From positions 1 through 64,000 of the forward strand of contig JAJFLA010000007.1 in assembly GCA_021772935.1 (NCBI GenBank): a DNA stretch of 64,000 bases, in the 5' to 3' direction. Shown here piece after piece: positions 33,359 to 41,309 of this stretch; positions within the stretch are counted from its first letter, which is position 1; each line of letters begins with the position of its first letter. The DNA is from Gammaproteobacteria bacterium (GTDB taxonomy: Bacteria > Pseudomonadota > Gammaproteobacteria > Xanthomonadales > SZUA-36). The notes beneath the pieces were generated by a model, which saw only the letters and a list, made by a program, of their open reading frames with translations, was not told the origin of the DNA and searched no databases. The position numbers and the translations under genes were made by a program.

Positions 33359-33703
33359 GCCACGTGCGACTGCGGTAATCAGCCGGTATCTGGATGAATA
33401 TCAGGATCAGAGCAGAGCTCTTTGATAGTGAGGGTTGGAATAGCAAACGGTGTTTTTGAGAATTACTCTTGCGCCGGTTCTCCTGTTGGTCTGCTCCCCC
33501 CCTTTACTTCCTTTCCAGGGGGAAACTGACCGCTACAGCACTATCCGTCTTGCTGAATTACATCATAACAGAAGCCATTCTCAAAGGTTGAGAAGGCAAG
33601 AAAAAAAGGGGCGCCCATTAGCCATGTCTGGTTAACTGCCATACAGCAACCCTAATTCCAACCATAATTTTGTACTAATGACAGTGGCTCTGATTCCTTT
33701 TTT
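33359..33703. other. 345-bp gap between convergent dctM and the KefC-like gene
   Basis: No coding sequence recognised. A poor C-rich/G-rich hairpin (CCCCCC...GGGGG, about 33497-33523) lies in the middle and could end transcription from one side. Otherwise nothing stands out. Confidence 0.45.
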
Positions 33704-35389
33704 TCAGGCCTGCTTTTTACTGGCAGAGTAATAGTCTCTACGAAACTGCATGATAGTGGTTTCATTCTCTGTATCGTCACCATTGACCTTTTCCAGTGCG
33801 GCCTGGGCGAGGGCGATGCTCGCCTCTAGGTTTTCGGAAACGGCTAGCCAGGCACCATGTGCGTGCAGGCTTTTACAGCGCTCCAGATCATGCCCGCGTG
33901 CCAGTATATCCAGTGCGGGAAATGTTCGTCGCAGGAGCGTGACCAACTGTTCTGTACCTTTGAAGTCATCAATCGTGACCATCACCAGGCTCGAATCGCC
34001 TACACCAACACTCTTAAGCACATCAGGTCGACGGGCATCGCCATAGAATACAGACCGACCAGCTTTTCGTTCATGCTTAACGACACTCACATTTTTATCA
34101 ACGGCCACATAGGGGACATTACGTAGCTCCAGAATTTGACCGACCCGGCGACCCACTCGCCCGAAACCCACAATCACCACCAAGGCTGAAGCTACTTTAC
34201 CCTTTATCTCTCCGTCTTCCAGGTACTCTTCTTTATCCGAAGTAGCCAGTCGATAGGCCCACTCGGCAAGCGGTGGTGTCAGCAGCATACTCAGAACCAC
34301 GACCACCAAAAGCTGATTATGTAAAGCCTCATCCAGCAAGGTACTATCAAAGGCTACTGCAAATAGAACCAGAGCAAATTCTCCACTTTGTGCGAGAAGC
34401 AATGCTATGGCTGAGGTTAAACCGCCCTTGTGCCCAAACAGCCTGGCTAATAACCACAGCACAACAACCTTGCTTAACATCAATAACAATACAAGGCCTG
34501 CGAAAACAAATGGGGTTTCAAACAGGCTCGTCAACTCGAGTGACATACCCATCGTCATAAAGAACAGGCCGAGAAGTAGACCGCGAAACGGCTGTATTTC
34601 CGCAACCACCTGGTGACGAAACTCCGAATCAGCTACCAGCAAGCCCGCTACGAACGCGCCCATGGCCATGGATAAGCCGATTTTTGTCATCAGCACGGCG
34701 GTACCGAGAACCAACAGCACCACCGAGGCCGTAAAAATTTCCGGCGATCCGAATCGTGCCACCCGCTGAAGAATGGGTTGTAGCAAATATCGACCACCGA
34801 GAATGATCAGGGCTAGAATGATCAGCGCCTCAACCAATGCCAGGCTGATATCTTTGTCTATGGTGAGATTTGTGGCTGTTAAAAGGGATGCCAACGCAAG
34901 CAAAGGCACAACGGCCAAATCCTGAAACAGCAATACTGATACACACGTCCTACCATAACCGGATGCCAGCATCTTCTGCTCGGTCAGCAATTGCAGCACA
35001 AAGGCTGTGGATGAAAGCGCCAGGGCAGGCCCAACCAGTATGGCGGCCCTTAGCTCTACACCGAACACAAAATAACAGGTCGCAGAAATCAAACCACCTG
35101 TAACAATAACCTGCAGGCTACCCAGCCCAAAAACCATTCGCCGCATCGCCCACAAACGCGCTGGCTTGAGTTCAATACCAATGACAAACAGGAGCAACAC
35201 CACACCTAACTCTGCCAGGTGGTAAATCTCGGTACGGTTGTCGATCAAACCCAATACCGAGGGCCCCACCACAATCCCTGCTATGAGAAAACCGGGCACC
35301 GTGCCAAGCCCGACAAGGCGGGACAGCGGCACGGCAAAAACTGAGGCGGCTAAGAGAATTATGATGTCTGTAAGATACGCCAGGTTCAC
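33704..35389 (-). CDS. CPA2-family monovalent cation:H+ antiporter with RCK domain (KefB/KefC-like)
   Basis: The protein has 561 residues from a GTG at 35389, chosen because this codon overlaps the stop of the upstream nhaD gene as GTGA. A frame extension upstream exists but is unlikely. The first 380 residues form about 12 membrane helices of the Na+/H+ exchanger fold (GTVPGFLIAGIVVGPSVLGL, FVIGIELKPARLW). The remainder is a TrkA-N/RCK nucleotide-binding domain (VIVGFGRVGRRVGQIL, VFYGDARRPDVL). KefC-type proteins export K+ under electrophile stress and are gated by glutathione adducts (family knowledge). Whether this one does so cannot be read from sequence. Confidence 0.9.
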   Translation of the reverse strand: MNLAYLTDIIILLAASVFAVPLSRLVGLGTVPGFLIAGIVVGPSVLGLIDNRTEIYHLAELGVVLLLFVIGIELKPARLWAMRRMVFGLGSLQVIVTGGLISATCYFVFGVELRAAILVGPALALSSTAFVLQLLTEQKMLASGYGRTCVSVLLFQDLAVVPLLALASLLTATNLTIDKDISLALVEALIILALIILGGRYLLQPILQRVARFGSPEIFTASVVLLVLGTAVLMTKIGLSMAMGAFVAGLLVADSEFRHQVVAEIQPFRGLLLGLFFMTMGMSLELTSLFETPFVFAGLVLLLMLSKVVVLWLLARLFGHKGGLTSAIALLLAQSGEFALVLFAVAFDSTLLDEALHNQLLVVVVLSMLLTPPLAEWAYRLATSDKEEYLEDGEIKGKVASALVVIVGFGRVGRRVGQILELRNVPYVAVDKNVSVVKHERKAGRSVFYGDARRPDVLKSVGVGDSSLVMVTIDDFKGTEQLVTLLRRTFPALDILARGHDLERCKSLHAHGAWLAVSENLEASIALAQAALEKVNGDDTENETTIMQFRRDYYSASKKQA

Positions 35390-36870
35390 GGCGTGAATGC
35401 GGCAGCATTCACCCACATATGCGTAACAATGCTAGCTGCATACCCAAGTGCGATAGCCCATGTCCATTTCAGATGGGCTAAGAATGTGTAAATACCGCGA
35501 GCCTGCCCCATCACGGCAACACCGGCAGCGGAACCCACAGATAACATCGAACCGCCAACACCTGCAGTCAACGTTACCAACAGCCATTGACCCTGGTTCA
35601 TTTCCGGATACATCTCCAAAACGGCAAACATGACCGGGATATTGTCGACGATGGCAGAAGCGATACCAACCAGAACGTTGGCCGTCGTGGGCCCGAGATC
35701 GCCGTAAATAAGCTCGGAACCAATTGCGAGGTAACCAAAGGCACCCAGCCCACCCACACACATGATGATGCCGTAGAAAAACATCAGGCTGTCCCACTCT
35801 GCATGCTGCAAATTGCGGTAAATATCGTAAGTGGGCAACGCGGCTTTTGGTTTGCCTTTGGACTGAGACTCGATGGCCAGGGCCTTGCCCATCAGGCTGG
35901 TTTTTTCGATATAGGCAAAGCGTTCATCTCGACGTTGCAGGTAATAACCGAATAGCTTCAGAAACCCGAGACCTGTCATCATGCCGGCCACCGGTGGAAG
36001 ATGTAGAAGGTTGTGACCAAGTACTGCCATGGTGATGGTCATCAGGAACAAAATGATGACCATCACTGCGCCGTGTTTTAGCTCAGCCCTGCCTTCCAAC
36101 GGCTCAGGTTGAATCTGCGGAACAGCAAAATGTAGTATCACGCCGACCACCAACCAATTGACCACCGCTGGCAGGAACAAAACAAAAAAACCGCTGAAAC
36201 CAATAATGTTCTTTTGCCACACCATTAATGTGGTTATATCGCCGAAGGGGCTAAACACACCACCGGCATTAGCTGCAACAACGATATTGATACAGGCGAT
36301 GGCAATAAACCTGTTGTTACCTCCACCCACTGAAATCACTACTGTGGCCATCAGCAGGGCAGTGGTCAGGTTATCTGCAATCGGTGACAGGCAGAAAGCG
36401 ATCAAACCCGTAAGCCAGAAAATTTTGCGGAATGAAAACCCTTTCACCACCAACCAGTCGCGCAGGATATCAAACACGCCACGCTCCTCCATCGTGTTGA
36501 TGTAGGTCATGGCTGCCAGCAGAAACAAAAACAACTCTGCAAACTCCAGCAAATCGTGTTTAAAGGCTGCACCCGCAGCATGTGGTTCACCCTGCTGGAT
36601 AAAAGCTATGGCTACCAGTACCCAGATAAAACCGGCTGCAACCATAATTGGTTTTGACTTGCGCAGTCGTATTGCTTCTTCACTGATAATCAACACATAG
36701 GCAGCGACAAAAATCGCCAGGGCCAGCATGCCCATCCAGGTTCCAGTGAGATCTGCAACGCTACCCTGTCCGGGAGTGACCGCATATACACCAAGCGGGA
36801 AGGCGATAGCTGTAATTAATATCAGGGACCAAACAAACGTTGGTATAACCCGGTTCTTTGTAGTGCTCAT
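35386..36870 (-). CDS. nhaD: NhaD-type Na+/H+ antiporter
   Basis: This 494-residue protein has an N-terminal signal-like helix and about 12 further helices. Features matching NhaD include SPIADNLTTALLMATVVIS, ANAGGVFSPFGDITTLMVW and the C-terminal SAIVDNIPVMFAVL and GSMLSVGSAAGVAVMGQA with polar charged pairs. NhaD exports Na+ (and Li+) in exchange for protons in halophilic and alkaliphilic marine bacteria (established knowledge). It is the middle gene of a leftward set (small membrane protein, nhaD, KefC-like). Confidence 0.92.
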   Translation of the reverse strand: MSTTKNRVIPTFVWSLILITAIAFPLGVYAVTPGQGSVADLTGTWMGMLALAIFVAAYVLIISEEAIRLRKSKPIMVAAGFIWVLVAIAFIQQGEPHAAGAAFKHDLLEFAELFLFLLAAMTYINTMEERGVFDILRDWLVVKGFSFRKIFWLTGLIAFCLSPIADNLTTALLMATVVISVGGGNNRFIAIACINIVVAANAGGVFSPFGDITTLMVWQKNIIGFSGFFVLFLPAVVNWLVVGVILHFAVPQIQPEPLEGRAELKHGAVMVIILFLMTITMAVLGHNLLHLPPVAGMMTGLGFLKLFGYYLQRRDERFAYIEKTSLMGKALAIESQSKGKPKAALPTYDIYRNLQHAEWDSLMFFYGIIMCVGGLGAFGYLAIGSELIYGDLGPTTANVLVGIASAIVDNIPVMFAVLEMYPEMNQGQWLLVTLTAGVGGSMLSVGSAAGVAVMGQARGIYTFLAHLKWTWAIALGYAASIVTHMWVNAAAFTP

Positions 36871-36890
36871 ATAGGCCTGCTATAGGTAAT

Positions 36891-37217
36891 TTATTCGTGG
36901 GTTTTCCACAGGTCGGTCAAAGCCGCGCTGAAAAGGGTTCGCAGGGCTACCACCAGTATGGCGCCACCAACAAAAATCATAACGTCCGACATGGCTTCAC
37001 CGATGAAGGTAAATTGTTTGAGCGCCGAAGCACTCACTTCCAGCGCGATACCGGTAATGAGAAAGTTGTTAGTGTCGACATTCACCATATTCACTAATCC
37101 AACGAAAACGCCGAACACGAGTAGTCCCACTGGCAGCCATGGATGTTCAAAGCCAATTCCCGCTATAAAAGCGAAAAGAATTCCAGCAATAAAAAGTATT
37201 TGTCCGATTTGTTTCAA
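36891..37217 (-). CDS. Small four-helix membrane protein upstream of nhaD
   Basis: This 108-residue hydrophobic protein has helices at the N-terminus (ILFIAGILFAFIAGIGF), the middle (WLPVGLLVFGVFVGLVNMV) and the C-terminus (VMIFVGGAILVVALRTLFSA). The segment NVDTNNFLITGIALEVSA is the only polar part. It starts the operon 20 bases before nhaD. I know no function. Its conserved-looking position suggests an accessory subunit of the antiporter (inference). Confidence 0.75.
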   Translation of the reverse strand: MKQIGQILFIAGILFAFIAGIGFEHPWLPVGLLVFGVFVGLVNMVNVDTNNFLITGIALEVSASALKQFTFIGEAMSDVMIFVGGAILVVALRTLFSAALTDLWKTHE

Positions 37218-37255
37218 GGGTTTCTCCTTAATGTTTTACAATGCGCTTTTTGGCC

Positions 37256-37276
37256 TATGTATTATAACACTACATA
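37256..37276. promoter_or_regulatory. Inverted repeat between the nhaD operon and a divergent regulator
   Basis: TATGTA (37256-37261) and TACATA (37271-37276) form a 6-bp inverted repeat with 9-nt spacer. It lies in the 112-bp divergent gap, 39 bases before the small membrane gene and 54 bases before the regulator. It is a candidate operator for the winged-helix protein next to it. Confidence 0.4.
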
Positions 37277-37329
37277 CGCTATAGTTGTCGCGTATTTAGT
37301 GTCACGATATCTTTAGCAGAGCAAATACA

Positions 37330-37641
37330 ATGAGCAATGATAAAAAGAAAGTAGAAAATTGGACGTTTTTCAGCAACAACGTGCACGTACTCGTCTGCTT
37401 GACGCACAAACCACAGCCGACAACACGCGAGATTGCCATTCAGGTGGGCATCACCGAACGCGCGGTACAGAGAATAGTGACCAGGTTGATCTCAGCCGGT
37501 GTAGTAACAGTCAGAAAGGTCGGGCGACGAAACGGTTACGAGTTGGATTTGAACCAGCGTCTGCGCCATCCACTTGAGTCTCACAAAACAATTGGTGAGT
37601 TTATCCAGCTGATAGACAAAGGATACAAGGCAGCCAAATAA
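37330..37641 (+). CDS. Small winged-helix (MarR/GntR-like) transcriptional regulator
   Basis: A 103-residue protein. A helix-turn-helix plus wing is visible at about 25-85 (PTTREIAIQVGITERAVQRI, then GVVTVRKVGRRNGYELDL). There is no ligand domain, so it is a minimal repressor. It is divergent from the small membrane protein/nhaD/KefC set with a shared 112-bp promoter region, so it probably controls that operon (inference). Confidence 0.8.
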   Translation: MSNDKKKVENWTFFSNNVHVLVCLTHKPQPTTREIAIQVGITERAVQRIVTRLISAGVVTVRKVGRRNGYELDLNQRLRHPLESHKTIGEFIQLIDKGYKAAK

Positions 37642-37768
37642 GCCGTTATCGATTTCTATTTTTCAGCAAACACTCAATATAGCCATCCTACAAACATTAA
37701 CCAGAATCACCTCTTCTGCTTCATTTAATATGGCAGCATGCTTGGTCTGAGCCAGCACAGGTATTTTT

Positions 37769-37821
37769 TGTCAGGGCTAAAATAGCACCCTGACAGGTTG
37801 TCAATTGACAACCTGTCAGGG
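37769..37821. promoter_or_regulatory. Perfect 34-bp palindrome plus extra half-site upstream of a toxin-antitoxin-like pair
   Basis: The bases 37788-37821 form a perfect palindrome whose left half is CCCTGACAGGTTGTCAA. A further TGTCAGGG at 37769-37776 pairs with the left arm CCCTGACA, giving three TGTCAGGG-type half-sites. It ends 32 bases before the start codon of the first gene. The length and perfection point to an operator for co-operative repressor binding. It could also fold as a hairpin in the mRNA leader. Confidence 0.75.
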
Positions 37822-37853
37822 ACCAACTATTCTATTTCAATAAGAGCAAGCAG

Positions 37854-38099
37854 ATGCGAAGAAAAAGACACCCTAAAAAGGCCGTCGAAGCTGCTCTTCG
37901 TTATGCTGAAAACCACGGGTGGCGTGTTGAAATTGGCGGTAGTCATGCCTGGGGCAGGCTTTACTGTCCAAACAACAACAAAGAATGTCGTTGCGGGGAG
38001 TTTTGCATCACAAGTATATGGGGTACGCCAGTTAACCCATCTAATCATGGCAGGCAAATTCGACGGGTTGTCGATAACTGTAGTTCCGGGAAAGGATGA
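37854..38099 (+). CDS. HicA-like small Cys-containing protein (putative toxin)
   Basis: This 81-residue basic protein starts MRRKRHPKKAVEAALRYAEN and continues GWRVEIGGSHAWGRLYCP then CRCGEFC. The GWxxxxxGSHxxW core resembles the HicA mRNA interferase fold, in which His in GSH is catalytic (family knowledge). The added CxxxxxCxCxxxC cysteines could bind zinc. The frame was preferred to an overlapping one because of this core. The next gene starts 16 bases downstream and encodes a DNA-binding partner, and an unusually long palindrome precedes the pair, so a toxin-antitoxin module is likely. Confidence 0.78.
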   Translation: MRRKRHPKKAVEAALRYAENHGWRVEIGGSHAWGRLYCPNNNKECRCGEFCITSIWGTPVNPSNHGRQIRRVVDNCSSGKG

Positions 38100-38115
38100 A
38101 ATATAGGTTTGCAAC

Positions 38116-38643
38116 ATGAAAGCATACACATTTGAATTGAAATTCAGTCTGCCCAAAGCCTCACAAGAGCCTCATTTATTTGTTGAACGACTTGGCCAGG
38201 TAGGGTGCACTGATGCATTGGTAGGTATTGGCCAGAGCGGTCGTATTGCTTTCCATTTCATCAGGGGTGCCAACAGTGCTTTTGAAGCAATACTAAGTGC
38301 TATCAAAAACATAAAGGAAGCCATCCCGGAGGCAGCTCTTATAGAGGCCTCGCCTGACCTTGTTGGCCTGTCTGATATCGCGGAAATACTGGGGTGCTCG
38401 CGTCAGAATATCAGGAAACTCATGATGAACAACCTTGTTTCTTTCCCAACACCCATTCATGAAGGTAAAACCATGCTTTGGCATTTATCCAGCATCCTTA
38501 GCTGGGTAAAAGAAAGAAATCGATATCAAATTGATGAGCTTCTTCTGGATGTTGCCAGCACAAATATGCAACTCAACATTGCAAAAGAAACCGTGCACCT
38601 TGACCCATCCATGCAGAAACAGTTTTTAGCGCTGGGGTCATGA
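38116..38643 (+). CDS. DNA-binding partner of the HicA-like gene (putative antitoxin)
   Basis: A 175-residue protein. The N-terminal half (1-75) is an alpha/beta segment (YTFELKFSLP, GRIAFHFIRGANSAFEAILS) that could neutralise the toxin. Residues 85-110 form a MerR/excisionase-like helix-turn-helix (LVGLSDIAEILGCSRQNIRK). This layout is like HicB antitoxins but with a different fold order. It is expected to bind the palindrome upstream (inference). Confidence 0.72.
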   Translation: MKAYTFELKFSLPKASQEPHLFVERLGQVGCTDALVGIGQSGRIAFHFIRGANSAFEAILSAIKNIKEAIPEAALIEASPDLVGLSDIAEILGCSRQNIRKLMMNNLVSFPTPIHEGKTMLWHLSSILSWVKERNRYQIDELLLDVASTNMQLNIAKETVHLDPSMQKQFLALGS

Positions 38644-38659
38644 TCGGCTACGGGCTACA

Positions 38660-38733
38660 GGGGTCGGAGTAAAAGCTCTTGGTGATTGCGGTAACAAGTG
38701 GAGATAGTGTTGAAGAGCTTTTACTCCGACCCC
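38660..38733. repeat. REPIN-like hairpin repeat, type C copy 3
   Basis: GGGGTCGGAGTAAAAGCTCT pairs with AGAGCTTTTACTCCGACCCC, a 20-bp perfect stem with a 34-nt loop. It starts 17 bases after the stop codon of the putative antitoxin. Confidence 0.9.
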
Positions 38734-38861
38734 GTCACTTCTCAATCCCGTCACCTACTGACTGTTTCAGCATTTCGTCATCAGGTGATTTGGGCAATAA
38801 TAGGTGGCGGTGTTTAAATGTGTTTTTATTCAACCTTGTATCAACTACTGGAGCAACTGCC

Positions 38862-39689
38862 ATGACGGCCAGCACATTGCCTATCCTTACGCTCAAGCGC
38901 GATGGCGTGACAACGTTGACAATGAACCGGCCTGCGCGCCTCAATGGCTGGACCGGGGAGATGATGGATGCGCTCAAAGAAAACTTAAATGTTGCAGCCC
39001 GAGACGACCAGACCAAGGTCGTGGTGTTGACTGGTACGGACCCGTATTACTGCGCTGGCGTCAATTTATCGGCAACGCTTCGGCTTGGGCATCCACGTAA
39101 ACTGCGGGCGATGATCGTGCAGCAAAACCAGGCGCTTTTTGACCTGTTTCTGGATTTCCCCAAGCCCTTGTTAGTGGCTGTTAATGGGCCGGCCATTGGC
39201 GCCAGTGTGACCTCTGCAAGTCTGTGTGATGGCATCATTGCCTCAGAAAAAGCCACCTTCTCAACACCTTTTGCAGCGCTGGGGGCAACACCCGAGGGTT
39301 GCTCGAGTATTCACTTCGCACGCATCATGGGTGCGGCGAATGCTGAAAGAATGCTGGGCGATGAGGGCTGGAAGCCAACTGCCGAAGAAGCACTGGAGGC
39401 GGGCCTGATTCAATGGGCCGTGCCGCATGACACACTCATGAAAGAAGCAGACCGGATCGCTCAACAGTGGATAGCCACCGGCGCCAAGCGTCGCTTTCAC
39501 GGTGGCAGCGAGCGCGACGAGCTCAAAGCCATCAACGCAAGTGAATCAACTAAACTTGCCGATGCTTTTTTGGCTGCGCCCTTTATTAAGGCTCAATTTT
39601 TGTTTCTGTGGCGCAAAAAGAAGTGGGGGCCAGCCACCCTGTTTTTGAGCTTGCTGATTTCACGGCCGCTTTGGTCACGGTTGCTCTAA
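38862..39689 (+). CDS. Enoyl-CoA hydratase/isomerase family protein (Delta3-Delta2-enoyl-CoA isomerase-like)
   Basis: The protein has 275 residues from ATG 38862 (GGAG 9 bases upstream). A longer in-frame start at 38679 would run through the hairpin repeat and is rejected. The crotonase fold is seen in VVVLTGTDPYYCAGVNLSAT and AVNGPAIGASVTSASLCDGI (oxyanion hole). Glu in GATPEGCSS matches the catalytic glutamate position of ECI2-type isomerases (LGxSPEGCSS pattern). It probably takes part in fatty-acid beta-oxidation. Other beta-oxidation genes are not nearby. Confidence 0.85.
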   Translation: MTASTLPILTLKRDGVTTLTMNRPARLNGWTGEMMDALKENLNVAARDDQTKVVVLTGTDPYYCAGVNLSATLRLGHPRKLRAMIVQQNQALFDLFLDFPKPLLVAVNGPAIGASVTSASLCDGIIASEKATFSTPFAALGATPEGCSSIHFARIMGAANAERMLGDEGWKPTAEEALEAGLIQWAVPHDTLMKEADRIAQQWIATGAKRRFHGGSERDELKAINASESTKLADAFLAAPFIKAQFLFLWRKKKWGPATLFLSLLISRPLWSRLL

Positions 39690-39720
39690 TGGGTGGCCTG
39701 GGGTCGTGCTTCCGTTTGAG

Positions 39721-40104
39721 TTAACGGTACTCGGTGTATTTCTTTGAGCTGCCCCTGACCACATCTGCCGGATACTTGGCTTCATTGGATTTGATCTTTT
39801 TCTTGGTGGCATTGATCAAGTCAATACCCAGCTGGTCTGCTATTCTGATCAGGTATACAAAGATATCCGCGAGCTCTTCTTCAACCGCCGCGAGCTTGTC
39901 TTCGGCAAGCGCGAAGCTGTCTTTTTGTTTCATCCATTGGAAATGTTCGACCAGTTCTCCGGCCTCAACAATCAGTGCCATTGAAAGGTTTTTGGGCGAG
40001 TGGAACTGGTTCCAGTCGCGCTCATCGGCAAAGTCGTTAATACGGATTCTTAATGCTTCCAGTTCGTTCACGATCTGTCCCTTGCTTCTGTATGGTGCGT
40101 ACAT
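39721..40104 (-). CDS. MazG-like nucleotide pyrophosphohydrolase
   Basis: This 127-residue protein is of the all-alpha NTP-pyrophosphatase superfamily, closest in look to the dCTPase/RS21-C6 group. RDWNQFHSPKNLSMALIVEA followed by GELVEHFQW provides ExxE of the metal site, and EEELADIFVYLIRIADQLGID provides the second ExxD. It hydrolyses (deoxy)nucleoside triphosphates to monophosphates, a house-cleaning role (family knowledge). A GTG start about 12 codons in (VNELEALR) is also possible. Confidence 0.9.
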   Translation of the reverse strand: MYAPYRSKGQIVNELEALRIRINDFADERDWNQFHSPKNLSMALIVEAGELVEHFQWMKQKDSFALAEDKLAAVEEELADIFVYLIRIADQLGIDLINATKKKIKSNEAKYPADVVRGSSKKYTEYR

Positions 40105-40169
40105 GGGCTACTTTAAATGGCTTGACCTGGACTGTATAGCGATGGATGAGGCCGAACCCCCCGAGGCCT

Positions 40170-40220
40170 GGGGTCAGAGTAAAGTGCCGGAGTGGTACTC
40201 TGGCACTTTACTCTGACCCC
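40170..40220. repeat. REPIN-like hairpin repeat, type C copy 2
   Basis: GGGGTCAGAGTAAAGTGCC pairs with GGCACTTTACTCTGACCCC, a perfect 19-bp stem around a 13-nt centre. It lies between two divergently transcribed genes. Confidence 0.92.
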
Positions 40221-40337
40221 GTTCATTCACAGGCGCTACCATTGACCGCTGTTCCGGGTGTAACAGAACTGGTCCGGGTGGCAGAAATCAGGCAACATTC
40301 TTGACAGAGTTCTTAACCAGCTTAAAGGCAACTCAGT

Positions 40338-41240
40338 ATGAAAATCTTACGCACACCGGATGATCGGTTTAAGCATTTGCCGGACTATCCCTTCAAGCCT
40401 CATTACCTGGTGATTAATGATCGAGCGGAAGCGGTAGACATTCGGGTTCACTATATCGATGAAGGCGACCCCGATGCTCAAACGGTGTTGATGTTGCACG
40501 GTGAGCCGTCCTGGAGTTTTCTTTATCGCAAAATGGTTGCACCTTTCGTGCAGGCCGGTTACCGCGTAGTGGTCCCGGACCTGCCCGGTTTTGGCAAATC
40601 TGACAAGCTCGGTGAACGAACTGATTACAGTTATGCACGCTATGTTCAGTGGATGCAGGATTGGCTGCGGGCAATGGATTTAAACAACATCATTTTGATT
40701 TGCCAGGACTGGGGAGGCTTGATCGGCCTGCGGCTGGTGGCTGCAGAGCCCGAACGTTTTGCACGGGTCGTCACCACTAACACCATGTTACCGACCGGTG
40801 ATCACCCTGCTGGAGATGCCTTTTTGAAATGGCAACAGTTTTCACAGCAAGTGCCCGTATTTCCAGCCGGCCAGATTGTGGCAAAGGGCGTGGTCACACC
40901 GTTAGCTGATGCGGTGATAGCGGCCTATGATGCGCCGTTCCCGGATGAATCATATAAAGAAGCAGCCCGGCAGTTTCCATTGCTGGTACCCATCACGCCC
41001 GATAACCCGGAAAGCCAGGCCAATCGTGAGGCATGGAAAGTACTCATGGGGTATGACAAACCGTGGCTGTGCGCCTTTGGTGACAGTGATCCGGTCACTG
41101 CAGCGGCTGCACCTGTTATTCAAAAGCTGATACCCGGCTGCCAGGGTCAGCCACACACCACCTTGCGCGGTGGTGGCCATTTCATTCAGGAAGATTGTGG
41201 TGAAGAACTGTGCCGGGTGGTGCTGGAGTGGTTAGAGTAG
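40338..41240 (+). CDS. Haloalkane dehalogenase (class I, DhlA-like)
   Basis: This 300-residue alpha/beta hydrolase has the nucleophile Asp124 in CQDWGG, followed directly by the halide-stabilising Trp125. Glu56-Pro57 lies in HGEPSW (oxyanion hole), an acid in FGDSDPV (D249/D251), and the base His281 in GGGHF. The residue numbers of Asp124 and Trp125 equal those of Xanthobacter DhlA, and the HGEPSW motif is typical of this class. The enzyme cleaves carbon-halogen bonds of haloalkanes to alcohol plus halide (established knowledge). The natural substrate is unknown. It stands alone with no dehalogenation operon. Confidence 0.92.
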   Translation: MKILRTPDDRFKHLPDYPFKPHYLVINDRAEAVDIRVHYIDEGDPDAQTVLMLHGEPSWSFLYRKMVAPFVQAGYRVVVPDLPGFGKSDKLGERTDYSYARYVQWMQDWLRAMDLNNIILICQDWGGLIGLRLVAAEPERFARVVTTNTMLPTGDHPAGDAFLKWQQFSQQVPVFPAGQIVAKGVVTPLADAVIAAYDAPFPDESYKEAARQFPLLVPITPDNPESQANREAWKVLMGYDKPWLCAFGDSDPVTAAAAPVIQKLIPGCQGQPHTTLRGGGHFIQEDCGEELCRVVLEWLE

Positions 41241-41243
41241 AAT

Positions 41244-41290
41244 CAGGGACGACTCTGAACAAGGCTATAGACTTATTCAGAGACTCCCTG
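41244..41290. terminator. Convergent hairpin between dehalogenase and amidohydrolase genes
   Basis: CAGGGA and CTCTGAA (41244-41259) pair with TTCAGAG and TCCCTG (41276-41290), forming a 13-bp stem with a small bulge. It stands 3 bases after one stop codon and 20 before the other, so it can serve both transcripts. There is no strong T tract. Confidence 0.6.
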
Positions 41291-41309
41291 GCCGGTGACG
41301 TTGGCAGGA

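Noticed and set aside
37798-38106. 102-codon frame overlapping the HicA-like gene in another phase
   Set aside because: It starts inside the palindrome, has no family resemblance, and the overlapping 81-residue frame carries the recognisable GSHAW core.
38679-38861. Upstream extension of the enoyl-CoA isomerase gene
   Set aside because: It would translate through the type C hairpin repeat and lacks a ribosome site. The start at 38862 has GGAG at good spacing.
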